The notes under the pieces: generated by a model
The model's input: the letters and a program-made list of their open reading frames with translations, nothing else
Databases searched by the model: none
What the model was told of the DNA's origin: nothing
Made by a program: the position numbers and the translations under genes
In this document: positions 54,384 through 64,000 of the stretch, piece after piece
Position numbering within the stretch: the first letter of the stretch is position 1
Layout of the letters: each line of letters starts with the position of its first letter
From: Anas platyrhynchos
Taxonomy: Eukaryota > Chordata > Aves > Anseriformes > Anatidae
Assembly (NCBI RefSeq): GCF_047663525.1
Contig: NC_092597.1
Location: forward strand, 22,212,001-22,276,000
Length of the DNA: 64,000 nucleotides
Direction of reading: 5' to 3'

Positions 54384-55795
54384 CTGCGGGGAGAAGCACG
54401 GCCGGGTAAGGGCTCGCTGCGGTGCCAGCCACCTGCTTCTGGGATGCTTCTCCCAGCAAAACACCCTGCAGGGCCACCACCTCCCGGCCTGATTTGGCAC
54501 CCACCACCCAGAAGAAATCGCAGAAGATTTTACTCCAAGGGCAGCCCGTCCCCCCCGGCCAACAGCTCCCATCCTCCTGCTCCCCGGGCAAAGGTGGCAC
54601 ATCTGTGCCATGTCCCGCTGCTTCTCGCCGTCGCATCTCAGCCCTGCTCCCCAAATCTATTCTGCAGAGCTCTGCTTTTTAATGACATCTCCTTGCCGGG
54701 CCATTTCGCAGGCTAAGTGTTTCTGCAGAGAAACAATTCTTCCCCTCGGCCCCCGCGTCCCGCTCTGCCCTGTGCCGCTGCTCGCGGCGTGTCCAAGGAG
54801 GGGAAGGCTCCCGAGCACCTCTGAGAGCGTAAAACCCCATGCGCAAGCCAAGCCCTTGCAGCCAGATGCCAAATATTTCCCTTTTTTCTTTTATTTTTGC
54901 ATGCAGAGGTGAGGGGTTGAGGCTCTGTGTTTCTCTCCCCCAGCCTGGCTGCTGCAGCTGGCGTTTAATAAATCACGGAGCCCTGCGGTTAACATTTGAT
55001 TTCGGAAGGTACCCGGCGTCGGGGCTGCTCTTATCCACACCGACACCAGCTGCAGCTACAGGTGCTTTGTTTCCACACCTAAAATTAATGAATTTGGGGG
55101 AAAAAGCTGCTGTCAGTGCTCAGTGCCTCAGTTTACCCATAAAACGAGGCTGTCAGCGGCAGCAAAAGCACCTTGCTGCTTGCCGGCGGCGTGAACGAAC
55201 CTCTCGGAGCGCGGGGGCTCTGGGGATAGGAAACGCTTTGCTTACAGCCCAGCGGCTCCCAGTCAAGCACAAATAACGAGCAACACATGAGCGGGATTTT
55301 GTGGGCTTACGGCGGGGTCACGAACTTCCAGCCAGACAATAACCAGGAAAAATGAATGCGGGCGGAAAGCCCGATTCCCACTCGCAGGCTATTTCGGGAG
55401 CTGGCCGCGACTCCTTCGGCGCAGGGCTTCGTGCCGGAGCGGGGGACACGTCCTCCCCCCGGGGCAGGTGGGCTCAAGCCCAAGGCAGTGCAGCCCCGTG
55501 GGAGCAGAGAGCCTTCGTCCTGGAGCCCTGTGCCAAGCCCAGTAAGCGAGCAGGAGGTCGCACTGGGATGAATGGGAGCCCCGCGATGCCGCCGAGCACG
55601 CCTCGCATAGACCCAGCCATCATCAGCCACCCTCAGGCTTCCCCCAGCGAGGAATTCCCACCTCCACAGCCACTTGTAATTACGCCTTAATTACCCAGCA
55701 GAGTTATATAATGCCTGCTACCGAGAGAGGAGGAAAAAAAAAAAAAAAAACAACAAAACTTAGCAGGATTTTTTTTTCTCCTTTTTCGCTCTTAC
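54384..55795 (-). other. CILP: CILP intron 1
   Basis: Between the proposed non-coding exon and the first coding exon. GC-rich, with an A run at about 55735-55750. No separate gene was recognised. Confidence 0.5.
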
Positions 55796-55998
55796 CTACA
55801 AAAAACCATAAAAGTACTCAAGGAAGGAACGTCCCGTCCTCTCGCCGCCAGCCACGCTGAGGTCCGGGGGAGCGAGGGCTCGGAGCAGCTGCGGGAAGAA
55901 GGAATTTGCAGAGGAGGAGGAGGAGGAAAGCAGGAGCAGGAGGAGAGCAGGAGCTTCCCTGGGGCTCGGTGCTGCTGCTGCAGCGGGCGAAGCGCGAG
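55796..55998 (-). other. CILP: CILP non-coding first exon (5' UTR)
   Basis: The donor TTTTTTGTAG|GTAAGA on the minus strand ends at 55796. The matching acceptor CCCCGCAG lies at 54384, so the second exon (54254-54383) holds 66 bases of 5' UTR and the start codon. The right edge of the first exon is estimated from the TATA box, not observed. Confidence 0.55.
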
Positions 55999-56026
55999 CC
56001 TCCCCGCAGCCCGTGCGCCGAGGTGG

Positions 56027-56034
56027 TTTATATA
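56027..56034 (-). promoter_or_regulatory. CILP: TATA box of CILP
   Basis: TATATAAA on the minus strand, in a GC-rich setting (CGCCGCACTATATAAACC). It lies about 230 bases upstream of a good splice donor, so transcription would start near 56000. A strong TATA box fits a tissue-restricted matrix gene. Confidence 0.6.
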
Positions 56035-59000
56035 GTGCGGCGTGCGGCTCCGGAGGTGGCACCGCGCCACGGGCCGCCGAGCAAAAGCAGATCGGATGAG
56101 AGGGGAAGCTGCAGCCTGGACAGCCCCCGGCAAGGTGATGGTGAACGCAGAGCTTGGGGGAACGGAGCCCTGCCCCGCTGCAGGAGCGTAGCTGTGGCTC
56201 GGCGTGGGGACGTGGGGGCTCTGTGCCGTGTCCTGGGGTGGTCCCGTGGGTGACAGCGCTGGCGCTGTCGTTAATCTGGGCTTTGGGGCTTGTACTGGGT
56301 CTGGACACAAATGGGATGCTGGTGGTAATTCCGTGCAGGGATATCTCACAGGTGGATATCTCACGGGGTCCTGCCTGTGTCTCACTGCGGTGAGGATATT
56401 TTGGGGGTCTCGTCTGGTCTGGGGCAAGGCGGTGCCCCCCCGGTGCCTGGGGGCTCCCCACACTCAGTGGGTTTGGGGCAGAGCTGTCCCTCTTGCTGTC
56501 CTCTCCCCCCTGTGCTGGATCTGGCCGGGACCAGGTGAGGATGCTGTGGGGTTTGGGGGTTTTGGGGACATGGAAGGATGCATGTTTCAGACACCTTGGG
56601 GTAGCCCCGAGCTGCAGGGGAGGGGTGACAACCTTCCCGGGACCCTCCCTGTGAATAAATCCAACCACATCTCGCTTGAACCATGGGCAGAGCTAGCAAA
56701 GACCCTAAGGAGAGCCCCCCAGAGCAGGGCAACCACATTTTTTCCCCATATAACTCTGGAAATGAAGCGTGGAGCTGTGCAGGGACACGCCTGCCCCGTG
56801 GCATCGCACGCACCGTGTTGTGCTGGGGATGGGGACGGGCAGTGGGGTGTGGGATGGGATGGAAAGGGAAGGGATGGGATGGGATGGGATGGGATGGGAT
56901 GGGATGGGACGTGATGGGACAGGCTGCCCGCTTAGTAATGCTTCCTGGCCCCGCTGCCAGAGGGAGCGGTGCAGGAGGGCCATCGATCACGGGGTCACAT
57001 AACAAATAATCGGAGGTGCCCGGCGCCGACTCCTGTTTCTGTTGACGAGGGAGAAGTAGCAAACAACTGGGATGTGCCAAAGTGTCAGGAGGTTTCTCCG
57101 CTGGGTGAGGGATGCCCAGCGAGCCGGAGGCTCTGAGATACAAACGCGGAGCTCAGCCACGCTCAAGCATCCTCCCCTGGCTGTGCCGTGCCAAAATGTG
57201 CTGGGGTGCTGTGAGGAGAGGTGCTGCAGCCCGGCCCCACCTGGTTCTGCGGCAGAGAAGAGGAATTTGATCAATTAGCACCAGATTTAACAGCATTGCA
57301 CTGTGGCAGGCAGTGGGTCTCCCTGGGCTTGGCTGCTGGCAGCCCTGGCTTCTGCTCCCAGCCGTGTCTGCATCTGGGTTTGGTTTGCACAAAACCCACA
57401 AAACCCACGCCTCCAGAAAGCCTGGCAGTGCCAAGTCTCAGCATCCTCTCTGCGGCCACGCTGCCAGCCCCAGCGGCTCCTCAACCTGCTTCCAGCTCCG
57501 ACCACAGCCGGGAGATGCTCGGAGGGGTCAGCAGGACGCTGCCGTGCCCCATGGCCGGCAGGGAAGGATGCAGCAAGACCAGACAGCTCGTGTCTTCCCT
57601 TCCATCACTGACGTTTTCCTGCGTGAAGCCAAGGTCTGGAGAAGCCGCGTTCCCCTCCTGCTCCCCTGCTATGGAGGAGCCCCGGGGAGGCTCTGCTGGC
57701 TCTGTTTTTTTCCATGACCGGCTCACCGAGGTGTAATTAGAAGACAATAGTGCATTTATGTGAACACGGCTGTGCCGAATGCTTCCCCCCAAACCGGTGC
57801 CAAGCTCTCACCTCCTCCCTCTCCAACCTCCTTCGCTGGATGCCTCCATCGCTCCCCTCCGGCCCCTCTTAAAAAACAAAACAGGGAAAAACAGGGCAGC
57901 GATGCTCGCCCTGGCTACTTGTGCCTCCTGCCCTTTCGATACAACACCAGCACGGCGACCATCACCAAAATCACCGTGCTCAGGGCTCCTATGGGATTTG
58001 CACCCTGCGGGGTCCATGGGGCCGTGGTGGAACCGGCAGCCCCGCTCCTCCCCGCCCGCGCCCTCTGTGCCGCACCGAAGGGAGCTGACGCTTTTTTTCC
58101 CCTGCTCTGTGTTCCTGGGCTCGCTCCTGTTTACGGAGGTGGGAGCTCCAAGAACTGATTGATGACTTTGTTCCGTCCCGGGCGCGCTGGGGCAGGCTGC
58201 GTGTTGCAGGGGGGCGAGCTGGGAGCCGGGGTTTCGCCAAGCGCTTGGCTCCCAGCGCTTCCCCAGCCATGCTCCAGGGGTGGCCGGTGCCCAGCTGTTG
58301 TTTTTAAGCCCTGTTTTTGACATCCCGGGACTTGGAGCGGCCGCTTCCAGGGTTTGGATGGAGACGTGGAGATGCCGTGGGTCCCCGGGGCTCGCCCTGA
58401 GGTTTGAAGCACCAGCGCGCCCGCGGCCGCCGCGATATTGTTCCGCTTAAGCCCTCCTCCACCGCTTCGTCAGCACAAAAGCAAACCCCAGCTGCCTAAA
58501 AGCTTTGGGAAAGGGCCCAAAAAATGAACTACTGTAGTTTGTTTTTATTGCACGGATGAGAATTTATGGGCTGTGGCTGGGACAAAAGGAGCGAGGCGGC
58601 GTTCCTCCCCCCTGGAAGGACTTGCTCAGAGGCTAAACCCTCGCCCCCGGCCCCTTGGAGCTCGCCTCCACCTGCAGCATTTACGGAGCAGACACACGAG
58701 GGATAGCCCAGATGCTTCAGAGACCTGATGGCACAACAGGACTGGGCCCCCCGGGCTGGAAAACAGGGGTGCCAGCTGCTTTGTGACCAGCAGAAGGGCT
58801 TTGGTGGCGCTTCTGCACCTCTTTGGGGATGGAGCAGCAATCCCTGCTGTGCGCATCCCGGCCTGGCTGGTCACTAGCTGGTCTCTGACAGCACCAGGAA
58901 TGCCTCCGTAGTGAATCCCTTTTTAATTACATGGCTGATCTGGGGAAATTAAATCAAGAATCACAGCTCGTTTAGGCATGGCCAAGCCCTTCCAGGCCCT

Positions 59001-62000
59001 CTGAGCACCACAGCTCCCGTGCCACCCCTGGAGCGGTGACTCCCAGGGGGTGCCACCTGCCACCACCACGCCAAATTTTGCCCACCCCACCCCGCTGCAG
59101 GTGAGCAGCAGGGCATGAATTATTGCCCAACGCCAGGTTGGTGAAATTCTTGCAAACACTGGGTGATTGCAAACACAACGGGAGCGCGGCGAGGTCCGAG
59201 GCAGGGCAGCGCCTGAATGGGGGCATTTAAACCGCGGAGGAAGAGCAGGGGCAGAGCTCCAGCCCGCAGCCCTCCGGGTGTTTGGTTTAGCTGCCTGCTG
59301 GACAAAGGCATCCTGTGTGGAAGCACATGTTGGCTCGGGCAATTAATTAATTGCTGCTGAAGACATCTGTAATTTATTGCTCTTATTTTCAGGCATTAGC
59401 TGCGGGCTCGGATGCGCTGGGAGCCAGGCTGTGTACGCACGCCGGTGGCACGGCACGGTGGCTGCCTCTGACCTGCCCTCGCTTGTGCCTTTTCCTGCTC
59501 CAGGTTTTGCTGATTTTCTGATTTTTTTCTGTTTTCCCAATCAGGTCAAGGCGGGCAGGGCTGCAGCTGACTTAAGCTGGTAAAGCACCACCTGGTTTTT
59601 CCCCAACTTGAGCATGGAGCTAAAAGCTGCTCAGTGACGTGCAGGTGAGGCTCTGCTCGGGACTGGCAGCAAGCGTGCCCTTTTGGGGTGGATCTTCACT
59701 CTATTTGTGAGGTGCTGTAAAAAATGCTCCTGTTTTCATGACAACATTTTTTTTGTTTATTTGATCTCATTATATGCAATTATTTGCAAGTGTTGCTGAA
59801 ATAGCAAGATTTTGTGTTCTTCTTTTTTGGTGATTTTTATTTCAGATTAATCATTGCACCAAGCTGCGTGGAGCTGAGCTGGGACAAATGAGGCTGCTGC
59901 TGGCTTGCAGGGGACCAAGTGTCCACGTTCCAGCTTTGGAAGAGTTTGCCAGCAAGTGAGGGTGCAGAAACACCTGACTTTCCTGAGAGCATCTTCTCCT
60001 TCCCATGTAATCACAGGGCAACTGGAGCCACCAAACATCCTGCAGCCTCATCTTTTCCCAAAAGCATCGATATCCTTGCACGAAGCTCACCCAAGGACAT
60101 TTTAAACCCCAGATGCTTCTTGGAGAGGCAAAGGTCTGAGTAAAACACAGGGGAAAAAGATGCTGGGGGAGGCTGCCCCTGCTCCTCCCTCCCATGGGGC
60201 TCTCAGCTTTTCCCTGCACCTATGTGAGAGGTGCTTGGGATGGAGCAGGTCAACACCTGGACAACCCCCAGTGCCCGTCGGGAATGGGTTTGCAGGTGGT
60301 GAACCCTAAAAAAGCAGTGAGGGGCCCTGGGTCCTTCCCAGCAGGGCTGGAGGAGGCAGTGGGGAGCGCTGTGGCTCGGCTCCATCCTGCCCTCGCTCCT
60401 CGGGGCACGCGGAGCTGTGGTTACAGCTTTTCCCGTAAGAAAAATCAGATTTGGGTCCAAAGACGCTTGGGAACATGGGAGAGAGGAGGGTGTTTGGTGA
60501 GCAGAGCAGGGCGATGTGCGGGGAGAAAGCCGGGAGGTGACGGAAGCGAGGCGTAAAAATAGAGAGGATGAAAGCGGGCACAAAAGGCAACGACAAGGAC
60601 AGCAACTAAAAACCCATCCAAAAACAAGGGCAAACTTGTTCGCTTCCGTGGGTTAGTCACAATGAAAACATTTGGATTTCATAACTTGTTCCACCCTAGG
60701 AAAAATACCCAGGTTGGGCAGCGAGGGCCTGGCCGGGTCGGTGCCGGTGGCGCTGTGGCACCGAGGGGGACCCGTGGCACCAAATCCCTGCTGCTGCTGG
60801 AGCTGAGCATCGGGGTTTGGCCTCAGGAGGTAAATTCATCCCTCTTGCCCACTTTAGGGATGGGGAAGGATGTGTGAGAGAAGAGAGCATCCTCCTTTTT
60901 AGCCTGCTAGCCTTTCCTTCCATCCTTCCTGGATGCTTGGGGAGGGAGAGAGAAATGAGTGGCCTGAAGTCACAGACTCCATCCTTTTGTCTTCCCACAT
61001 GATGAAGAGGTTTCCTGAAGGCAGAGAGCCGCGGCACAGAGCTGGGCTCTGCCTCGTGAACGGGTGGTGTTGGGGCTTGGTGGTGCGGGTGGGCGCAGGG
61101 CATTGCGCCCCGGTGGCGATGTGCTGGTGAAAACCCCCAGGAGCTGCTGCTGCAGGCAGGGCGATGGAAATCTGGGCAAGCATTTGGAAAGGGCGCTCTC
61201 AGCATGGGATCTCACCTTTCCATGGGGTCCATTAACCATCCAAGCTGGGTACGTGCCTGGGGTCCCTGCCACGACTTGCTGGGCTCAGTGGCACCAGGAC
61301 CACCGGGTTATCAAACCTGAGAATTGCCGTGGGGCTGAGCATCCAAAGCATGTTTTTCTCAGCTCCGGGGGCAAAACACACCTGGAGAAGGGTCTGAGTG
61401 CTGCAAACCCTGAGGCTGAATCCAGAAACGGGGCATTATTTCGCAAGGAAACACCCGAGGGAACCCGGTGGGTGAAAGGGAGCCCTCCTGGGTTATTGCA
61501 CGGGGGATGCAATTTCCCTCCAGGCTCAACGAGGACAGGCACACACACACAGAAAGCTCCCCCCTTGCTTTCTGCAGTGAATATTTATCCGAAAATGAGG
61601 GTGATGCCCTGCCACAGCTGGTGCACAGGACCCGTCCCCAGCCCTGGCTCCGCGCTGCAGCCCAGATGTGTTTTTAATGAGCGGGATGAAAACGGGGAGC
61701 TGCGCGGCCGTCTGCTTGCCTTGTGAACTTTGGGTAAGAACAGAAGCCGTTCCAGGGCTGAGCTCATCGCTAACCCCGGGAAATGACTTCATGGACACTG
61801 GTATTTACTCACAAAAACACTGCATGTCAGATGTCCCTGACTAGACTTTCTGTTTCGGGTCCAGTATGAGACAAACATTTCCTTGGACGAGCTGCTCCAG
61901 AGACAATTCGAGGCTTGGAGGAGGAAAAGGAGAATTAGGGGAAAAATGTCTGTATCTGAGGAGTCTGAAAATGGGAGTTTTTTGGAGCAAGCAGGGATTT

Positions 62001-64000
62001 TTGGACACCCAGCCCTTCAGAAGCACCTGTAAGGGGTCTGGGGACGTGGGTACGGGCGCTGGGTGCCACCGCGGGCTGGCTCCGCTCACCACATCCCTCC
62101 TCCTGCAGGCAAAAAAACCCCATCCTTGTTCTTTTGTAAGGCCAGAGGCCAAACAGCCGGAGTTGCTCCTGGGGGCGGACAGGCAGGTTGTTCCTGCTAG
62201 CGCAAAGCCAAGGCCCTGGCTGTGATTTTTGGGGATAAGCAGCCACACGCCCCATTTTTGTGCCGGGTCAGCAGCTCGGGGGTGGCATCCCGTGCTGCGT
62301 TCCCTTTTGTACGGGATGTCCGATGTGAAATTCACCTCACATACTTTTCTTTTTTCAAAGGTAACCCCCTGCAGCTCCTGGGAGGCCCCGGGGCAGCGTC
62401 CCAGCCCCAGGAGGATTTGGGAAGAGCAGGGGCCAGGGGCACGGAAACCAGCCCTGCCTGCCAGCGCCGTTTCCTAATCCCGCAGACCGACAATGTGATG
62501 GCTAAACCAGTGCTGAGCAGACAGCATCCAAGCTGACCTTTGAGGAGACAGGCAACAACAACAACACAAAAAAAGAGAAAACACAAGAGGTTTACTGTGC
62601 AAACACGGGAGAAAAATAGTCATTTTTAACAAGGGGCCACACCCTTAAAATAAGACTTATTAGTAATGCATTCCCAGGACATTTCTGCATGATGGCATGC
62701 TACAAAAATCCTCTCTGAACAGGGACCAAGGGCTTTATTGTGGCAGGAGCAAGGCTTACATTTCCCGGGAAAAATCCTGTCCCTCTCTTGCATCATCCAG
62801 TGGGGGACAGGCAGGACATTTCCAGACAAGGAGGCAGCCAGCTGGGAAGGAGGACAAACAGGGAGCGCGCTCCTGGCTCGCCTCAGTGCAGGTGCAAGGA
62901 GCTCAAAGAAAGGGAAAGGCAGCACGAGGACGGGGGGCTGGATTCCTCCCTGCTCCAGCCAGGAGGAGAACATGAGGGGGCTGCTGCAATAAATGGGCTC
63001 CCACCCGATTTCTGTGCGGTTTCTGTGCTTTTTTCCCCCCCAGGAGCACTGCCCCGCGGTGATGGGGATCGTCCCCTCCTGCTCTGCCCATGGTGGCTCT
63101 TGGGGTCCCTGGGGACAACCTCCCGAGCTGGCACTTGGGGAGGAAGGCTGGGAGAGCTGGGCTGGGTCTGTTTTTCTCAATTCCCTTGGGTGCAGAGCTG
63201 ATGGGGGGGCTCAGAGGGGTGCGGTGTCTGGTGGTCCCTTGGGTGCTCCGATGGCTGCGCATCCCCTGGGTCTCAGGGCTCTGCCTCACGCTGCCTTCAC
63301 CCAAAGCCACCTGCCTCTGTGCTGTGCAATCCGACATCTAACCACATAGAGGAAACAAAACAAAACAAACAAAAAAACCCGAACAACTCATTTTTTTTCC
63401 TGTGCCCAGGAGAGCGCCAGCAAGCAGGGGAGGCTCAGCAGCGCCTGGCCCATGCAGAGCAGGATCCCAGTGGTCCCCAGGAGCCCCCCTTTTTAATCGC
63501 TTCTCATCGCCAAACTATTACCAGTTATCCCCCAAATCTTTCGCTTTTCTTTTCTCCCCTTTTGCTGGCCAGAGAAGCAGCGTGCCCCGTTCCCCATCCC
63601 CAGCCTCGCGGTGCCTTTTAAGCCCCTGCGAGCTCCGTGTCCATCCCAGGGCTTCGTGTCGCTCCCACGGCGTTACGCTGAAATAAACGCAAGAAAAATC
63701 AGTTGGGAACTGAGAAAGTGGAGAGAAAAGAGTCAATTTATTAAAGAGGCAAAATGACCTAAGTTCTGCGGGTTTAATCCCCTCCTTATGGCATTTCCAG
63801 CCCGGGCACATAGCCGTGCTCATCACTGGGGCTCACGGGGAGCCGGCTGGTCCCGGAGCATCACCAGGGGTGTGTGCGTGCCTGTGTGTGCTGCAAGCCT
63901 CTCCGTTGTCTGAGCAACAGGACGTTCCTCACCAACCCCAGAGATAATTAACTCATTTTCCTGTATTTATAGCCAACCGACGCGGCGAGCGTTGGCACTT
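56035..64000. other. CILP upstream region, no gene recognised
   Basis: About 8 kb of mostly GC-rich sequence. No exon of PARP16 (the human neighbour on this side of CILP) or of any other known family was recognised on either strand. Open frames are compositional, rich in G, P, A and S. A (GGGAT)n satellite lies at 56862-56910. No CR1 tail or LTR-type element was seen. Confidence 0.45.
56862..56910. repeat. (GGGAT)n pentanucleotide microsatellite
   Basis: About eight near-perfect units of GGGAT, preceded by decayed AAGGG units. The motif is the reverse complement of the satellite at 14220-14280. Confidence 0.95.

Noticed and set aside
60553-60562. MEF2-like site (GTAAAAATAG)
   Set aside because: One mismatch to an AT-rich consensus in an 8 kb region without a known muscle gene is no better than chance.
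56035-64000. PARP16 expected next to CILP
   Set aside because: I looked for its catalytic and membrane-anchor segments on both strands and recognised none. It may lie beyond the window or elsewhere, given the synteny break.

Overview
The window reads as bird nuclear DNA from a gene-dense, GC-rich chromosome. It has compact introns, a CR1-type LINE tail pair (35.3-35.8 kb), avian-like codon usage, and vertebrate orthologues that can be named from their protein sequence. The species cannot be fixed from sequence alone. All protein identities below rest on recall of the human families, without a database search.

Layout, left to right: the last three coding exons of PDCD7 (+, 3-1321); UBAP1L (+, five coding exons, 5740-12789); KBTBD13 (-, one exon, 16653-18029); RASL12 (+, five coding exons, 20533-23985); SLC51B (-, five coding exons, 25248-27980); MTFMT (+, nine exons, 35928-41213); CILP (-, seven coding exons found plus a non-coding first exon, 46684-~56000). 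From 56 to 64 kb no gene was recognised. Exon borders were set by hand from GT/AG sites, and reading phase closes across every intron of each gene.

PDCD7-UBAP1L-KBTBD13-RASL12-SLC51B-MTFMT is the same gene order and relative orientation as a block on human 15q22.31. CILP follows MTFMT directly here. In human it lies on the other side of PDCD7 beyond CLPX, and SPG21 flanks MTFMT, so the window crosses a synteny break. The genes do not form one pathway: minor spliceosome (PDCD7), ESCRT-I-like sorting (UBAP1L), muscle CUL3 adaptor (KBTBD13), Ras-like GTPase (RASL12), bile-acid/steroid export (SLC51B), mitochondrial initiator-tRNA formylation (MTFMT), cartilage matrix (CILP).

The most unusual observation is that SLC51B, a small one-pass transporter subunit in human (128 aa), here reads as a 290-residue chain with a signal peptide and an extra exon resembling the cysteine-rich ricin-type lectin domain of mannose-receptor family proteins. 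CILP, conversely, lacks a visible exon for its N-terminal WxxW domain. The MTFMT promoter is squeezed between two CR1 pieces and the start codon, and carries tandem ETS/GABP-type sites.
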